DNA of 64,000 nucleotides from Antedon mediterranea. Its lineage: Eukaryota > Echinodermata > Crinoidea > Comatulida > Antedonidae. Every line of letters starts with the position of its first letter. Position 1 is the first letter of the stretch. Shown one piece after another: positions 46,655 through 59,989 of the stretch. A program made the translations under genes and the position numbers. The stretch covers positions 875,001 to 939,000 of the forward strand of contig NC_092673.1 in assembly GCF_964355755.1 (NCBI RefSeq), read 5' to 3'. The notes beneath the pieces were generated by a model, which was not told the origin of the DNA, did no database searches, and was given only the letters and a program-made list of their open reading frames with translations.

Positions 46655-46778
46655 GCTTGGTTACCACACTACGCAATGACGTAAGCGCATTGCGAATGGA
46701 CCAATCACGAAGCGATAGATAATCCGCAGTTGTGATTGGTCAACTCACTTGCTTTGTGTCCAAAGTGGGAACCAAGGT
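46655..46778. mobile_element. MITE family 2 copy
   Basis: CTTGGTTACCACACTACGCA at the left, CCAAAGTGGGAACCAAGG at the right, and inner arms GGACCAATCACGAAGCGATA / GTTGTGATTGGTCAACTCAC. Confidence 0.85.
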
Positions 46779-47517
46779 TTTGACAAAAAAAAAACTATTT
46801 TCATTTAAAAACACGGTCGCCTCGCGCCCTAATAAGTGCATGTAATTTTTCTTTTTAATGTGAAGCGAAATCGACTGAAATTGGCCAATATTAATGCCGA
46901 ACCGAATCGTCATCATTTATCCTACAAATATTGAACGCGTGAAATTTCGTCATTTTTTTACGGTTCACTTTGTCAAGAATATGGCCCGGTTTGGTTATCA
47001 TCAGATTAACGATGTTCATAGCTCCTCTGATGAAACAGCCTCGATACAAAATAAAATGAATTTACTAATATAATATACTACCCACTACAATTTGCAACTT
47101 TATAGTAATAAATTAAAACTACTTAAAATAATTCTACGATAAAACGTACGTCGTATTTTCGTACATTTGACATAAAAGCTATAGATAAAATCCACGCCCG
47201 CGTGAAAAAATTGTTACGTGAAGCGGAAATATATCATGTTCAACGCACACACACGCGCGTGTCCTATCAATCGGCACTAATCCGGTCATATAGAAATATG
47301 ACGGTATGTACACTACATCATCACATCATATTTAATGGCCTTAAGCCTTCTGTATGCATTTGTCGTGTTGTATTAAGCCACAACTATTACCACTGATGTA
47401 ACCAATCTATCTAGGCCTACAGGCCTTCATTAATCATCAGATTCAAAGCAGCTTAAAATAGACTAATTACAAGACGAACTAATCAAGCGCCGGTCCAAGT
47501 ATTTATCAATTATATAA

Positions 47518-47662
47518 TGCTTGCTTCCCACTACGCAACACAGCAACATTAGTGAACTTGACCAATCAGCGACAGAGGTGTGCATTCCGAGGTGTCGTTT
47601 GTGATTGGTCTAAAGACTGCGTTGCTGATGTGCGTACATGCGTATGATGGGAACAAAGCTTA
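47518..47662. mobile_element. MITE family 2 copy
   Basis: GCTTGCTTCCCACTACGCAA at the left, GATGGGAACAAAGCTTAAG at the right, and inner TTGACCAATCAGCGACAGAG / GTTTGTGATTGGTC. Confidence 0.85.
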
Positions 47663-48384
47663 AGGGTAAATTGTCTGAGCATGTAAAATAACCAACGTAA
47701 TCGACTTGTCATTATTTGCTAATCGTTTTAATCAACGTTCTTCAATGGATATTTAATTAACATCTCCAATACGAGGTTGTAGACCCCTTCCAGTCGATAT
47801 AATGAACAAAAATAATTGAATATTTTCAATACGCATTGTATAATCGATATGACAGCATATAGGGCTTATTCATGAACTTATCAAAACAAGTTAGGTTCAT
47901 CTACATCATTACCATCGCGAGGCTGTGTTAATTCAGGAATAAATATTGATGTACATTATACAGGTTTTCAAATAACAAACATTTTACGAACAATTCAGAA
48001 TTATTCTTTTATTCTTTTGGTTAAAAAATACAGCAAATATTAAAAGTTAATATACCAATGGCAAACATAGTTCACTGTCGAATGTTGTCCTCGTGACATG
48101 AAGGATATTGATAACAATCTGAATATTGAATGCTTACATTATTATTGAATGCTGTTTGAATTACATTCAACATTATGTGATATTGGTGCTGTGATGATGA
48201 ATGACATTTTCTAGACCGTAATAAAACCGATAAAAAGCCATTTTAATTAATAAATGCATTTTTTTTCGTTTAGCATTTAGGCTACGTAATATTGAAGATA
48301 AATGATATCGATTATATAGTTACGAAGTATTAGTGAGTACAATATATGACGAATTGACACATTATCATGGCAATGAACGGTTTT

Positions 48385-48635
48385 TTATCAAGTGTGCGCC
48401 GAACGTGAGCTTCCTGCTCACTAAAAAATTCCTCTGCGCATGACATGACATGATATTTCAGCGCGTGCTGTATAGCGTAGTAAGTAATTATCCAATCAGA
48501 AAATGGCGTACTGAAGGCGGTTAGTGTGCGTCCGATAGAACGCGATCATAGTTTGCGGCAAATTTTTTAGTGAGCCAAGTGTTACTCGTGCCAGTTGGCT
48601 CAGCCGAAAGCTCTAGTGTGCGCCGGGCTTTACGT
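48385..48635. repeat. MITE-like element with CTCACTAAAAAATT inverted repeat
   Basis: CTCACTAAAAAATT (48417-48430) and AATTTTTTAGTGAG (48561-48574) are perfect inverted repeats. AGTGTGCGCCG occurs as a direct pair near the outer limits (48391 and 48615). Confidence 0.55.
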
Positions 48636-49536
48636 TTACTGGGAGTACATTTTATTGGCGCACATTGAGTGGATACATTTTAGACCCATTATGAAGGGTG
48701 GGGCTTCAAAATCCAAAATAATAAGTGAGGAAGGGTTTAATACATTCGATTAAGTTTAATTAATTAATTGGTTTAATAGTGACAGAGTTATGCAATTCTA
48801 GTTAGTTATTTTAGTTATTGGTACCATGATGCCCGTCATGCTAATCTCTGTCGAGACATTGATACAAAAATAATGTTACGCCAATAGGTATGACACGGTG
48901 CCCTATATCGAGGTTCTATTTCAAGTGGCGAAAACCTACTGATATGCGCCGTTAGTCGTCGCCTCCTGAACCAAGCAGGGTTGGAACCGACCTTCAAATA
49001 AGAAAAAAATATTATGATGCTCTCTTTTGAACCATTAAATGTATACACAAACACGTCATGACATTATTAGTATGAAATATAATCGTCACTAGAGATCTAT
49101 TTTACAAATAAAATATCAACATTATCAGTATATATAGGCCAATCATCATATGCATTTAAACAAAATATTTTCATTTAGGTCATGGACTCTAACTAGGTAA
49201 TTATTGTGTCTCTGTAAAGTATATTCAATTCAACTTTTATAATATATAGCAAACACTTACTCCATTTGCAACCACATCGATAATACTACTAATATGACCT
49301 TGTAACATTTACTGTTTCTTGAAAACAACAAAATTATTGTAGATCTATAGGATTATTATTTTCAATGAATAAATATGGTTGTCATGGTATCGGATCTGCG
49401 TGACATTTATGTTGTTATTAGATGCACTGACACAGTATACATCATTATTGATCGTTTGTATATAAGTAGAATTAATTTGTTTTATTCGATACTTATTCAA
49501 TTTGCGTCCACATTGCAACTTCATAACAGCTGTTTA

Positions 49537-49786
49537 AAGCTTCGTTACCACTATTAGGACGTTGCGTCCGAGCGATTTCATCAATGACAAGCGACAGTCA
49601 GTTCGGATAATCCATCGCGTATAATTGGTGAAATCACTTGCGTTGCGCTTACGTTGCCACTAGACGCAATGTAAGAACGTAAGCGCAATTCGACCAATCA
49701 CACGCGATGGATTATTCAACCTGTCCCTTGTCATTGGTAAACTTGCTTGCATTGGGTCATACGCCCTTACTAGAGGGAACCAGATA
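49537..49786. mobile_element. MITE family 2, double-length or nested copy
   Basis: GCTTCGTTACCACTATTAGG at the left and CTAGAGGGAACCAGATATTA at the right. GATAATCCATCGCG and its complement CGCGATGGATTATT sit in the middle, with the CACTTGCGTTGCGCTTACGT and ACGTAAGCGCAATTCGACCA arms repeated, consistent with one copy inside or joined to another. Confidence 0.75.
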
Positions 49787-50300
49787 TTACCGCCATAGGA
49801 CTATGGCGGCCCCTGAAAAAAATAAAATGAATATACATAATAGATTATAGGAAGTGTTTTCTCCGTTAAACGCGTGTTGGGAACAGTTACTTAAAAAGTC
49901 ACAAATAATCATGGGCATGGACCTATAAATTAGGTCTTGTTGTATATTTAGAATTCGTAAAGTGGGCCTAAACAAACCAATTATGCTTTCACACTCACGC
50001 GGAAGTGCACCGTCCACACAGGCTAGATTTATGATTAATATGATTCTAAATATTGACATCGGAGAACACCAATCTCGAAAAACTAATTTGATTTTAGATG
50101 CAACTGGGTTAGACTAGGTGGGCAGTATAAATATAAATTAGGTCGTGTCAGAAGTCCCAGTGTTTAGACACATAAACAGTACTCAAAGATTTCAACTTAG
50201 TTATGCATTTCCTTGGTTATAGCATAGGTCATGTCCATGCAACAACGTTCACAATTATAACAATCTTATTTTGTCAGAATGGACATTTTCAGTGCTACTA

Positions 50301-50444
50301 AAGCTTGGTTCACACTCTAGGACGCAACGCAAGCGCGTAAGCGCAATGCAATTGAATTAACCAATCACAAGCGACAGCTCAGATAACACATTGTTTGCGA
50401 TTGGCCAAATTGTTTGCGTAGCGTATTAGTGGGAACCAAGCATT
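50301..50444. mobile_element. MITE family 2 copy, well preserved
   Basis: AAAGCTTGGTTCACACTCTA at the left, TTAGTGGGAACCAAGCATTA at the right, inner AACCAATCACAAGCGACAGC / GTTTGCGATTGGCC. Confidence 0.9.
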
Positions 50445-51049
50445 AAATATGCCTATTATATCTTTAAACAAAATAATAATAGCTGTCACTACTCGGGGTG
50501 ATTAATAGTAAAATAGATTAAATGTAAACATTTTCTTTTAAAGTTTCTATAAATAGTAAGTAATAATATCACCAGAACATTTAAAAATCTATAGATATAT
50601 ATTTGAAGGATTCATGTGATTGCTAATTAACGATTAATGAAACCAGCTAATAAGCTGACAAATCATTGTGTGTCCGGTCATTATCCAGAATAGTATTTTG
50701 TTATATAAAATAATTTGTTTGACGGATTCGAATGATTGATTGCAATACGAATAAAATATACAAAATATGATAAAATAAATTAAAATTATATGATGAAAAG
50801 GAATATCATTGTCGATTCAACATTATAAAAAAAAGAATTCCTATTTAAATTTAGAATGTTATTATTAGTACAATAAAACAAAGTAACATTATAAAATAAA
50901 TAAACTACACGCAGACTAAATCATTTAAATATTCTAATTTGAGGTTCCTTGTTTGGAAATCATCTTGTAAAATGGTTAAGTTTGGTTGTACTTGTATCTG
51001 TGGCAAGAATATCATAGGTGTTTTCGTCGTTTCGAATAGCATTCTCCAT

Positions 51050-51170
51050 CTTTTCTGTCCACACTATGATGTGCCCATATATGGACATGATGATATACCA
51101 CTACCATATTTAGGCACCTCACCCTTGTTTTTGTCAAATTATAGTTTGATAATGTACTCAGCTTTAGATG
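51050..51170. mobile_element. MITE family 1 copy, left end damaged
   Basis: CTGTCCACACTATGATGTGC CC lacks the TCAAAC arm. The core (CATATATGGACATGATGATA) and right end AGTTTGATAATGTACTCAGC TTTA are present. Confidence 0.75.
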
Positions 51171-52616
51171 TCTCTATAATGTCAAAATCAGAGCCATATA
51201 TATATATTATGGCTCTGGTCAAAATTATAGTCGGGCGCCCTCTAATCTGCTGGCTGGCTATTAAAATAAAGTATACAGTTCATACCGATTTTCTAAAAAT
51301 TGAAATATTAAATACCACTTTGATATAATTATGAGCATAGTTGTGTTAAAAATAAACAAAAATTACCGGCATGGAATTAATAGGTCAACACATGATATTC
51401 TTTCTAAATTGTCAACTACAACATTTAGTTTTGTCTATTATTATTTTAGTGTTTATTGTTCTTGTACTTAATGCCTAAAATGGTAAACTTTTTTATTAGA
51501 TGATTTTTTCTTGTTTAAAAAGGCATACAAAAAAGGATACGGTGTATTCCATGCAATTAAGAGGCAAGATGGTAAAATAAATCTCACATATTGCTCTATC
51601 TGTTCAAATATTCATTTTTATACTTCAGACAGAATTAAGGCTTACATAGCTTTCAAAAGAGACATGAACTTAAGAAAATCTTGTCAGACCTCGTTGATTC
51701 ATTCCTTATAGAATTGAAAATAACATGAGATTTCTTTTTTTAAAGTTTTAAACTTCAGCATCTGATACAACTAAAAAAATATGAATTTTGAGTCTGCGCA
51801 CTCTCAGTGCCTTGGAGAATAATGGTCACGTGGGGTAAACGGTGACAGATGAGTAAAAACTTGAATCATAAAAGCGCCAGTATCCGTAGTAGAAATCTAG
51901 TGAGACGAAGGAATCGTACGGTACGAGCCGCGTACAGGCGGAGCACTTATTTACGCGTTGTGACCACCAATCTACGAACACGTAACATAACACAGAAAAA
52001 CGTCTGTGGCTACTGCTAATGGTATGACCTGAAAATGATTTCAAAATGTAACATGAGATCATGATTTAGAATATTATAGGCTAGAGGAACGCGTTTTAAA
52101 TCAGTAATAACGTGTTTAGTATCGTTGTAACATCGTTTCTAAGTGGACTATGTATTGTATTGTAACGGCTTTTTTGGATAAAATGAGAGATGCTGATAAT
52201 TTCAACAACATTGCCTGGTGGAATATAATTAAAACGGTTACAAACAAAGGTAGGTTAATAAAGACGATAATAGTAATTGCTGATTGTAATGAGTATTATT
52301 AAACGTTAAATAATGTATAGTGGCTGTGTTTTCTAATAACACTGGTTACACACAGCGATGTTGTTGGCTTTATTTGTTGAGGCTCTTAAACAAGTAAATT
52401 AAATTCACGGGTTGAATACAATAAGTGTGTAGAGACCGACTGGCCACTGCTTATTTCCAATTGCAGTAGTCAATAATGATTGCTTGTATGTCCGCATGTA
52501 ACTTGATTGGTTATTAGTGAATTGTTGTTGAAGATGAACATTAAGAGTGCTTACTTAAACCTATTTTAGTACCGCATTGTTCGCATAATAATATAGTCTT
52601 TGCAACCTTGTCGCAT
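51171..52616. other. Intergenic, no gene recognised
   Basis: Contains a 66-codon plus-strand frame at 51511-51711 (MFKKAYKKGYGVFHAIKRQ...) preceded by a T-rich stretch but without recognisable domain, and unrelated short frames on the other strand. I do not call a gene. Confidence 0.4.
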
Positions 52617-52830
52617 AGAAAAATAGACATTAGGCCGACAAACGGAAGCTTCTATGTTAATATTTAGTTAGAAAATTAGACATTAGGCCGACAAACGGAA
52701 GTTCCTATGTTAATATTTAGTTAGAAAAATAGACATTAGACCGACAAACGGAAGCTTCTATGTTAATATTTAGTTAGAAAATAGACATTAGGCCGACAAA
52801 CGGAAGTTCCTATGTTAATATTTAGTATTT
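52617..52830. repeat. Tandem repeat, ~53-bp unit, 4 copies
   Basis: AATAGACATTAGGCCGACAA ACGGAAG(C/T)T(T/C)CTATG TTAATATTTAGTTAG. Copies 1 and 3 read AAGCTTC, copies 2 and 4 read AAGTTCC, suggesting duplication of a dimer. Confidence 0.93.
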
Positions 52831-53775
52831 ATTTATTATATCTTGTGTGACGAATTGTAATAGTTGAATGATATAAAAACCACGATTATAGTGTGAACTA
52901 AACGAATATTCCGAATTTGTTTTTTAAAAACCGTGACTATAGTAACAGAAAATGATCAATTCGTTCTTAGAATGTTTTAACATTTTAAACGTTCAACGTT
53001 AATAGAACAATTCAATTATTATTTATAGAATTTAGGCTTAAAAAACCAGGGCTTTAATCCAATTTTAATAACACGCATACAAAATGCAATGAAAATTACA
53101 TAGGGTTTTTATTTTGTTTTTAATCCTGAGCAATGTTAATCATAGTAATAAAGATTTGAATCTTAATATTATTGATAATTATTATAATGACTTTAATGAT
53201 TAAAAATAATATAAGCCTAATTTGTTCAAATTTTAATTTTTTTTAAATATTTATGTTATAGCCTCTGAGATATTTTACTGTTTATTTGTCACATGACAGT
53301 ATGGCAATAAATCATACCGAGTAATATAAAATAGTAATATTCGATGAACAACCATCACAATTAGAATTGTTGGCATTTATGCTGCATTTAAACTTCACCT
53401 TACCATATCTTATTTATACCATGATGCACGTTCAATACGACAAAACTTAAATAACAAAAATAATAATGAAGGTGAAGAGTGCATGAGCGACTGAAGGCTT
53501 TCTCTAATATCATTCTATTCAACACGTTATAATTAGTTTACAGCCCATCATATTAATTGGAGAAGCAATGTTCATCTAACATGTGCGAGTCGATAATTCT
53601 TTTGGACGACGACGACGTGTAGTTCAGTTGTAGACATCGAGTAGATTGGTATTGAGCATCAAACAACCTTCACGTGTTTGTTTCAAAGAAAGCTTTATTG
53701 GTGTCAAATAAATTAAACGTTAAAAATAAAAAAAAAGCGCGCGCTTAATTTACCGCATACTCTACCACAACATGT

Positions 53776-54003
53776 TTGAAACGCTGTATGTACTGTATTA
53801 CCGATTATTACCGTTTGAAACTCAAACGCGTCAAATTGAAACGCTTACGCGCACTACTGTATTACCGATTATTACGGTTGAAACTCACACGCGTCAACCT
53901 GAAACGCGTGCGCACTAATCTGTATTACCGATTATTACCATTTGAAACGCAAACGCGTCAACTTGAAACACGCGCACTAATCTCTATACCGATTACCGTT
54001 TGA
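53776..54003. repeat. Tandem repeat, ~64-66-bp unit, ~3.5 copies
   Basis: TGTATTACCGATTATTACCG followed by TTTGAAACTCAAACGCGTCA and a GAAACGC...GCGCACTA segment, with moderate divergence between copies. The 75-residue open frame here is repeat translation. Confidence 0.88.
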
Positions 54004-54384
54004 GTAAAATTACTAAAGTACCTATTTGTGTGCCCTATACATTAAAATACGTCATGCTACGTTTCTCACTGAATATTTATCGTACTGAATGTATCCAAAC
54101 TGGACAAACAAATAACGGTGCTTTAAAAAAAAAAAATTGCGTGTAAAAATATTCATAGATTAAAAAAAAAGTTAATACACATAATCTTTTATTTATTCAT
54201 GAGTATAAAAATATATATTGTAATTGAATAACACGTATGCAATCACACTTAGACGAAGGTCTGGGGAGTGCACACATGTTATGCAACACAATTTAATTAT
54301 TCAATTTTGCATGCATGTAAATAAGGGATGGTGTATATATTTGTTTGAGTATTATAGTTTGTCAACAGTAATTCATTTAGTTTA

Positions 54385-54750
54385 ACAAAATATTGTTAAT
54401 TGTTTTTAAAGTTATTAATGGATTTTCTCCAGAGTGTGTGACTGATATGCTGGGCTTATACTCTCCTAAATGTAATTTACGATCCAATAATAAGTTGCTT
54501 TTATTTCAACCGAAATCTCACCACTTGTTTGGAAATCGTGCTTTTTCTATTAATGCTCCGCGTCTGTGGAATGATATTCCTGAATGGATTAGGCATTGCC
54601 ATACAATTAATTCTTTTAAAAAATCATTAAAATCATACCTTTTTGCTGAGGCATAATTATGGTATTAATAAAGCATAAAGAAACAGTGTTGTGATTAGCG
54701 CCTTGAGCACTTTTAATGGATATGTGCGCTATATAAATTGTTAAACTATA
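54385..54750 (+). pseudogene. 3' end of a CR1/L2-like LINE (reverse transcriptase C-terminus and 3' UTR)
   Basis: A frame to 54656 encodes a typical LINE C-terminus: LIVFKVINGFSPECVTDML, then LRSNNKLLLFQPKSHHLFGN, RAFSINAPRLWNDIPEWIR and SFKKSLKSYLF. The family pattern is R(A/S)FS..AP.LWN.(L/I)P followed by FK..LK.(H/Y)LF. The 3' UTR has CGCCTTGAGCAC and GTGCGCTATATAAATTG, a common 3' end of such elements. Everything upstream is missing (5' truncation). Confidence 0.85.
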
Positions 54751-55645
54751 TTATTAACAACAATATTGCTGCTAACAACATCATTGTCAACCAACCCCTT
54801 CCTCCTTGGTCCGTTTCCAAAGGAGCCGGATTAGGCCTAGGCATATATGAAAAAAACATTCTTGATATACTAGGCTAAGACCCTTTATGGCTATCAGTCA
54901 TCTTAACGTTTAGAAACAAAGTTTCAAAAGTATTCAGTATTATATAAATCAATAACATAACTTTCATGTAATAATCATTTACCAAAATAAAAAGCTCAAT
55001 CGATTCTATTGCTTACTTTTAATCTATTTTTAATGAGAGAAAAACATAACTATAAAATCGATAAACTTCAAATTTTCATTAAAACAAAACGGATTATTGT
55101 CGTTAAATTCTGAAAAGCATAGATATCATTCCTCATTAATTTATAATTTATTCGCTCCTTTTTGCCTTTTGTGATACACGAGACATTACATCTGTTCATC
55201 TTTTACATTTATTCGTTAAAATTTAATTTCAATAAATTACTATTTGTTGTTCAAATACACATTTTGTATTGTCAATGTTATGGATTTTGTAATTTAAATG
55301 ACCAGAAACACTCTTTTCTTTGATACAAATTCGTGGCTGGCATTTAAAAATCAGTCAGTTCGGTTTTCTATATTTTACACACGTCTTGAGAGTTTAACAA
55401 GTTCAGTCCAGAAGTCTTTAATTGCTAAACATAATCAATCCGTAGTAATTATTATCAGTTTAATATCCAGTCATTTATAGAATAGTTACGGACACATGTT
55501 TCTAAAGCGAAAAAACAGTATAGGGCCTTTATTTCTCTGAGGACATCAAATACCTTAAAAGGGGGAGGGGGAGAAGTGGAGGGGACAATTTTCATGGGAT
55601 AAACTTCATTGGGATAACCAGGAAAGAGTGTTACTCTTCCCCAGA
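54751..55645. other. Intergenic, no gene recognised
   Basis: AT-rich sequence with a purine-rich GGGGGAGGGGGAG stretch at ~55561-55582. No coding similarity. Confidence 0.45.
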
Positions 55646-55651
55646 TAACCA

Positions 55652-55863
55652 ATGCGTGCAGATAATAATGTGCGTGCAGATAATAATGTGCGTGCAGATA
55701 ATAATGTGCGTGCAGATAATAATGTGCGTGCAGATAATAATGTGCGTGCAGATAATAATGTGCGTGCAGATAATAATGTGCGTGCAGATAATAATGTGCG
55801 TGCAGATAATAATGTGCGTGCAGATAATAATGTGCGTGCAGATAATAATGTGCGTGCAGAATA
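55652..55863. repeat. Minisatellite, 18-bp unit, ~12 copies
   Basis: Perfect copies of GTGCAGATAATAATGTGC-type 18-mers (GATAATAATGTGCGTGCA). As 18 is a multiple of 3, several frames are open through the array (RADNNV or LHAHYY repeats). These are artefacts. Confidence 0.97.
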
Positions 55864-55869
55864 GTTGAT

Positions 55870-56695
55870 TTAGTTAAATTATAATAAATATACATCCTCT
55901 TCAAATTTACTAAGAGACCATTACTTTCTTTTTTAACAACGCATGGTGCATGTTGCTTGTATACATAACAGTCAACAACAAACACTTAGGGGAATATATT
56001 TATATTATATTATAATATTTCAGAAGATTTTATTATTATACGATACTATAAATTAATGATACATTTTACAATCGTATCAAAGTCATATACTGAATCATGA
56101 GATCGATAAATGTACAAAGAACGTGCTTTCTTGTCAGTTTTATTGATATTAGTAACAGATGCTCGTTCGATCGATTTGCAACTGCCCCCTAATGTTATGA
56201 ATTCCAAAAAAAAGAATGTTACATTATAAGGAGTACACTCGACACGGCAGCGTTTGAATTGCTAAAGTGAGAACTGAAGGCTAGCTTAATTATTATATTC
56301 TAATTATAAGATACAATGATTATTATTTGTAATTTATAAAGCACCTTTCCAAAGATCAAATCTATGTACATAATTAACAATATCGACTAACATACAAAAG
56401 TGTGTTTTTTAAACAGCACTTTTGAAACAAGTAATTAGAAAAAAAACTGCGAGAACTATAATGAAGGATAGTTACTGGTATCTCTCGATTTAACCATTCA
56501 TTTCAGTATCTTATCAACTTTGGCCTTATGGTACGCATTTAATTGGGAATCCTAATTATTTTAAATAAATTCACCCGTATGTTGTTCCCATTACAACGAT
56601 TTGAAGTAACGTAAACGCGTTATGCGTCAAGAGTATACAAATAGCGTTGTAAACAGTTTGTTATTGTGTGAAAAATGTATAAGGTCTTTGCGGTA
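55870..56695. other. Intergenic, no gene recognised
   Basis: AT-rich, no repeat family or coding similarity seen. Confidence 0.45.
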
Positions 56696-56878
56696 GCTTG
56701 GTTCCCACTTGGACGCACCGCAATGACGTAAGCTCAACGCAAGTGAGTTGACCAATCACAAGCGCCAGTTCAGATGATCCATCGCGTTGTTATTAAAAGC
56801 AATTTGACAAATGTTGTCAAATTGCTTGTGGTGCGTTTACGTCCTGGTTTGTGTCCACCAAGTGGGAACCAACCTTTA
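56696..56878. mobile_element. MITE family 2 copy, long and well preserved
   Basis: AGCTTGGTTCCCACTTGGAC GCACCGCAA at the left, CACCAAGTGGGAACCAACCT at the right, and inner TTGACCAATCACAAGCGCCA. Between the inner arms, AAGCAATTTGACAA and TTGTCAAATTGCTT form an additional perfect palindrome. Confidence 0.92.
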
Positions 56879-57418
56879 TAGATGACAGACGCGTTATACA
56901 TACAATCATATACACTTTTGTTTGCAAACACATTACTTTTTCTTCTTTTTGAAAACTTCAATTACCGTGTATCAATACATCTATAATCATTTCCAAATCT
57001 AACTTAATCTATATTTATTATATCCGGCGAAGAGATCAGATGCGCCACACTTTTATATGACTCGAAATGCGATCATGTTCCCAGCGGCCAAACCCATCAT
57101 CACACAGATACATGATTTGTATTCCTTATCACGCATTTATAATTGTACACGTAAGTGATATAAAACGGATTCAACTTTTCTCACATCAAAATGCAAACAA
57201 TCAAATGTTATTAATAGTTACAAAAAAGACAGTCAACAAATTCCCTCTTGGGTAAAACGTTAACTATTTAGGGCTTTATAAAGATTATTTCATTAATTCG
57301 ATGATAATTAGAAGAGGTTGGACAGGGACATTGTATTATTTCCCGTGGTTCAACCGCGGCTTTAAGTTTATTCATCAACTTTAATGAGTTGTGTGGGCCG
57401 GGTGACAACAACTGCGTC

Positions 57419-57712
57419 AGATCATGACAACACAGACGCGTAGACCATGACAACACATACGCGTAGATCATGACAACACAGACGCGTAGATCATGACAAC
57501 ACAGACGCGTAGATCATGACAACACAGACGCGTAGATCATGACAACACAGACGCGTAGATCATGACAACACAGACGCGTAGATCATGACAACACAGACGC
57601 GTAGATCATGACAACACAGACGCGTAGATCATGACAACACAGACGCGTAGATCATGACAACACAGACGCGTAGATCATGACAACACAGACGCGTAGATCA
57701 TGACAACACACA
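57419..57712. repeat. Minisatellite, 23-bp unit, ~12-13 copies
   Basis: ATCATGACAACACAGACGCGTAG repeated with only early copies showing a variant (ACCATGACAACACATACGCG). Each unit contains an MluI-type ACGCGT word. Confidence 0.96.
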
Positions 57713-57729
57713 GAAGGGCACGGGCCGCC

Positions 57730-58470
57730 AAGACATCAACTCAGCTAAGACCTTTAATTATCAAAATAAGTTAAAAATAATAAGTTTTTCCGTTTTATAA
57801 ACTAACGTGTCAAACTTGATATCAAATTGTTAAGATCTCATATATTATAGGCTTAATAATAAACTTGATTATACAGTGGTTCAATCGTTTTCGTTGATAA
57901 AGTGCAGTATTATTATAGCTGGTGGTTGTTTTTCCTCTTACTACTATATTAACGAGCCTTACCATAATCGGAGGAATTAAATTGTCAGAAATTTACAAAG
58001 CATGCATAAATCGAATGTTAAGCGGTGAAAGATTGTTTAGTACAGATTAGAGAGCAGACGTTGGAGCATTCCCTTGCAACGGTTTGATTAAATTTTTAGC
58101 AAAATTAAATGATTTATTCTCGTACTGCAGCCAGAAAGTGGTCTGTACAACGACCAGAATGCCATAAACAAGAGATAGTCACTAGCGATAATATATAACG
58201 GTTCAAAATGAATGCTTTGAATAAGTATTGGTTCAATTAGAGTGAAGAACATGATAGAAGGCGGCGACACCGCCAAGAGGATTCGCAAAAAATAAACGAC
58301 CCATATTAATTCAAAATATCAGAATATTATAGACTAAATAAGATATTTATAGAATAATAAACTGAAATCCCCTTATCTATATCAACTAATGTAAACATTA
58401 AAGTATATAAATTGCATTACTTACAATTCAACTGAGGACAACAACCTTCTGAAATGTGCGGATCAGAATG
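57730..58470. other. Intergenic, no gene recognised
   Basis: AT-rich, no feature recognised. A 66-codon minus-strand frame (58088-58288) has no identifiable domain. Confidence 0.45.
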
Positions 58471-58479
58471 GATCATTGG

Positions 58480-58552
58480 TATGCAAATTGCGCACACGAC
58501 ATGCAAATTGCGCACATGACATACAAATTGCGCACATGACATGCAAATTACA
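58480..58552. repeat. Short tandem repeat, 20-bp unit, 4 copies
   Basis: ATGCAAATTGCGCACATGAC repeated, sharing the AAATTGCGCA word with the palindromic arms in PACRGL intron 1. Confidence 0.9.
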
Positions 58553-59900
58553 TCGGACCAGAAAAACCCATACTGTACTTACAACTTACTACCATTTTTT
58601 GTCAATTTGTCCTTTTTTTCAGAAGTGGTACAACACTAACGCATCCATCTTTTATTATTTTGTAAATTATATTGTACTTCTTCCACGATTTCAATAAGAA
58701 CCAACAAGTTGGTAAATAAATTAATAATCATCAACACCTACATGTGACGTAACAAGGGTTTCCTAAAGATAGTGATAGTATTACGAGTACTAATGATATA
58801 TCATTGCATTACGTATACTTGCTGTTTGTCAGCAGTGAATGCACACATTAACATCACATCAAATCAGTACATCTGTAATATAATCGCCTTCTTCTTGTAT
58901 ACATTACGCTTGTATTTTGATTTAATACGTCAAGCTTCTCGACTTTCCTAAACTAGATTTTCGTTATAAGGGATTACGCTTGTCACATATAGCATTTTAT
59001 TGGGGCTAGAATATCCGAAACAACGTAATTGTCATTGAGTGTCGATAGAGTAGAATTAGTTAAAACACCTGTTTGATAGGATACATTATAATGATTAATC
59101 ATTCATGAAGTGTTCGTATTCGACACATTCAATAAACGGTGATACGTATTCGAACAGATATATATTTCGAGAGGTAAGTTATTTATGTCTCGCGCGTTAA
59201 CCCCCACTGTATTAAATCTATTAATAGCCACAATGCAATTAGGAACAGAAATGTATGTTTATGAGCATGCGCATCGGTTAATGTGCGCACTGACGTATTT
59301 ACCACATAGTCCACTTGTAGTGTTGTTATATAGTTTAGTATTTTTTATTTAAAAATAACATTATATAAACACTCATTAAATTCATGTTATTCAGTACATT
59401 CATGTTAAATCAACTAAATAAAACTGTTGTCAAGTTGATCGTGTTCGGTTGTTTTTCGTGACTGATTGTGGCGAGTCCATTTACGCGCAATTCACATAAT
59501 AGTTTGTTTTAAACTTCCTATACATGGTGACAAATTAGACTCATGGTCGATATGATCTTACTACTTTATTGTAAGTTAGTTTTCACATTGCTTATTTTAT
59601 CCTCTAAAAGTCAGCAGATATATATCAATCGCATAGCTAAATTTTTCTTGTATTATGTTTCGGCTTGAAGAAATCTACAACATTGATATCAACATGTTTT
59701 TTTTTCTTTTTTTGTTACACTCTAACGAACATTACACAAATAATATATTCAAAGCATAACATGTTCCTTTGAGAAAAGAAGTGGCTCTTATACGCGTGGA
59801 AATTAACAAGAAAACTGCAATGTTCTTGATGCTAAAAAAGATTGAAAAGTGTTGCTTATTAACTAGATAATAACTGAATGTAATACCGGATTCAGCCATA
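58553..59900. other. Intergenic, no gene recognised
   Basis: AT-rich, no coding similarity or repeat family recognised. Confidence 0.45.
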
Positions 59901-59907
59901 CTCTAGA

Positions 59908-59985
59908 CAATTACTCAATCTAACGGATTGAGCCACAATTACTCAATCTAACGGATTGAGCCACAATTACTCAATCTATTTCAGT
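59908..59985. repeat. Tandem repeat, 28-bp unit, ~2.7 copies
   Basis: ACAATTACTCAATCTAACGG ATTGAGCC repeated; each unit contains a CTCAATC..GATTGAG palindrome. Confidence 0.9.
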
Positions 59986-59989
59986 ATTT

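Noticed and set aside
51511-51711. Possible 66-residue gene MFKKAYKKGYGVFHAIKRQ...
   Set aside because: No recognisable domain, no splice or neighbour support, and length within chance expectation for this window.
55455-55985. 176-codon minus-strand frame with LHAHYY repeats and plus-strand RADNNV frames
   Set aside because: 18-bp minisatellite; several overlapping frames are open simply because the unit is a multiple of 3.
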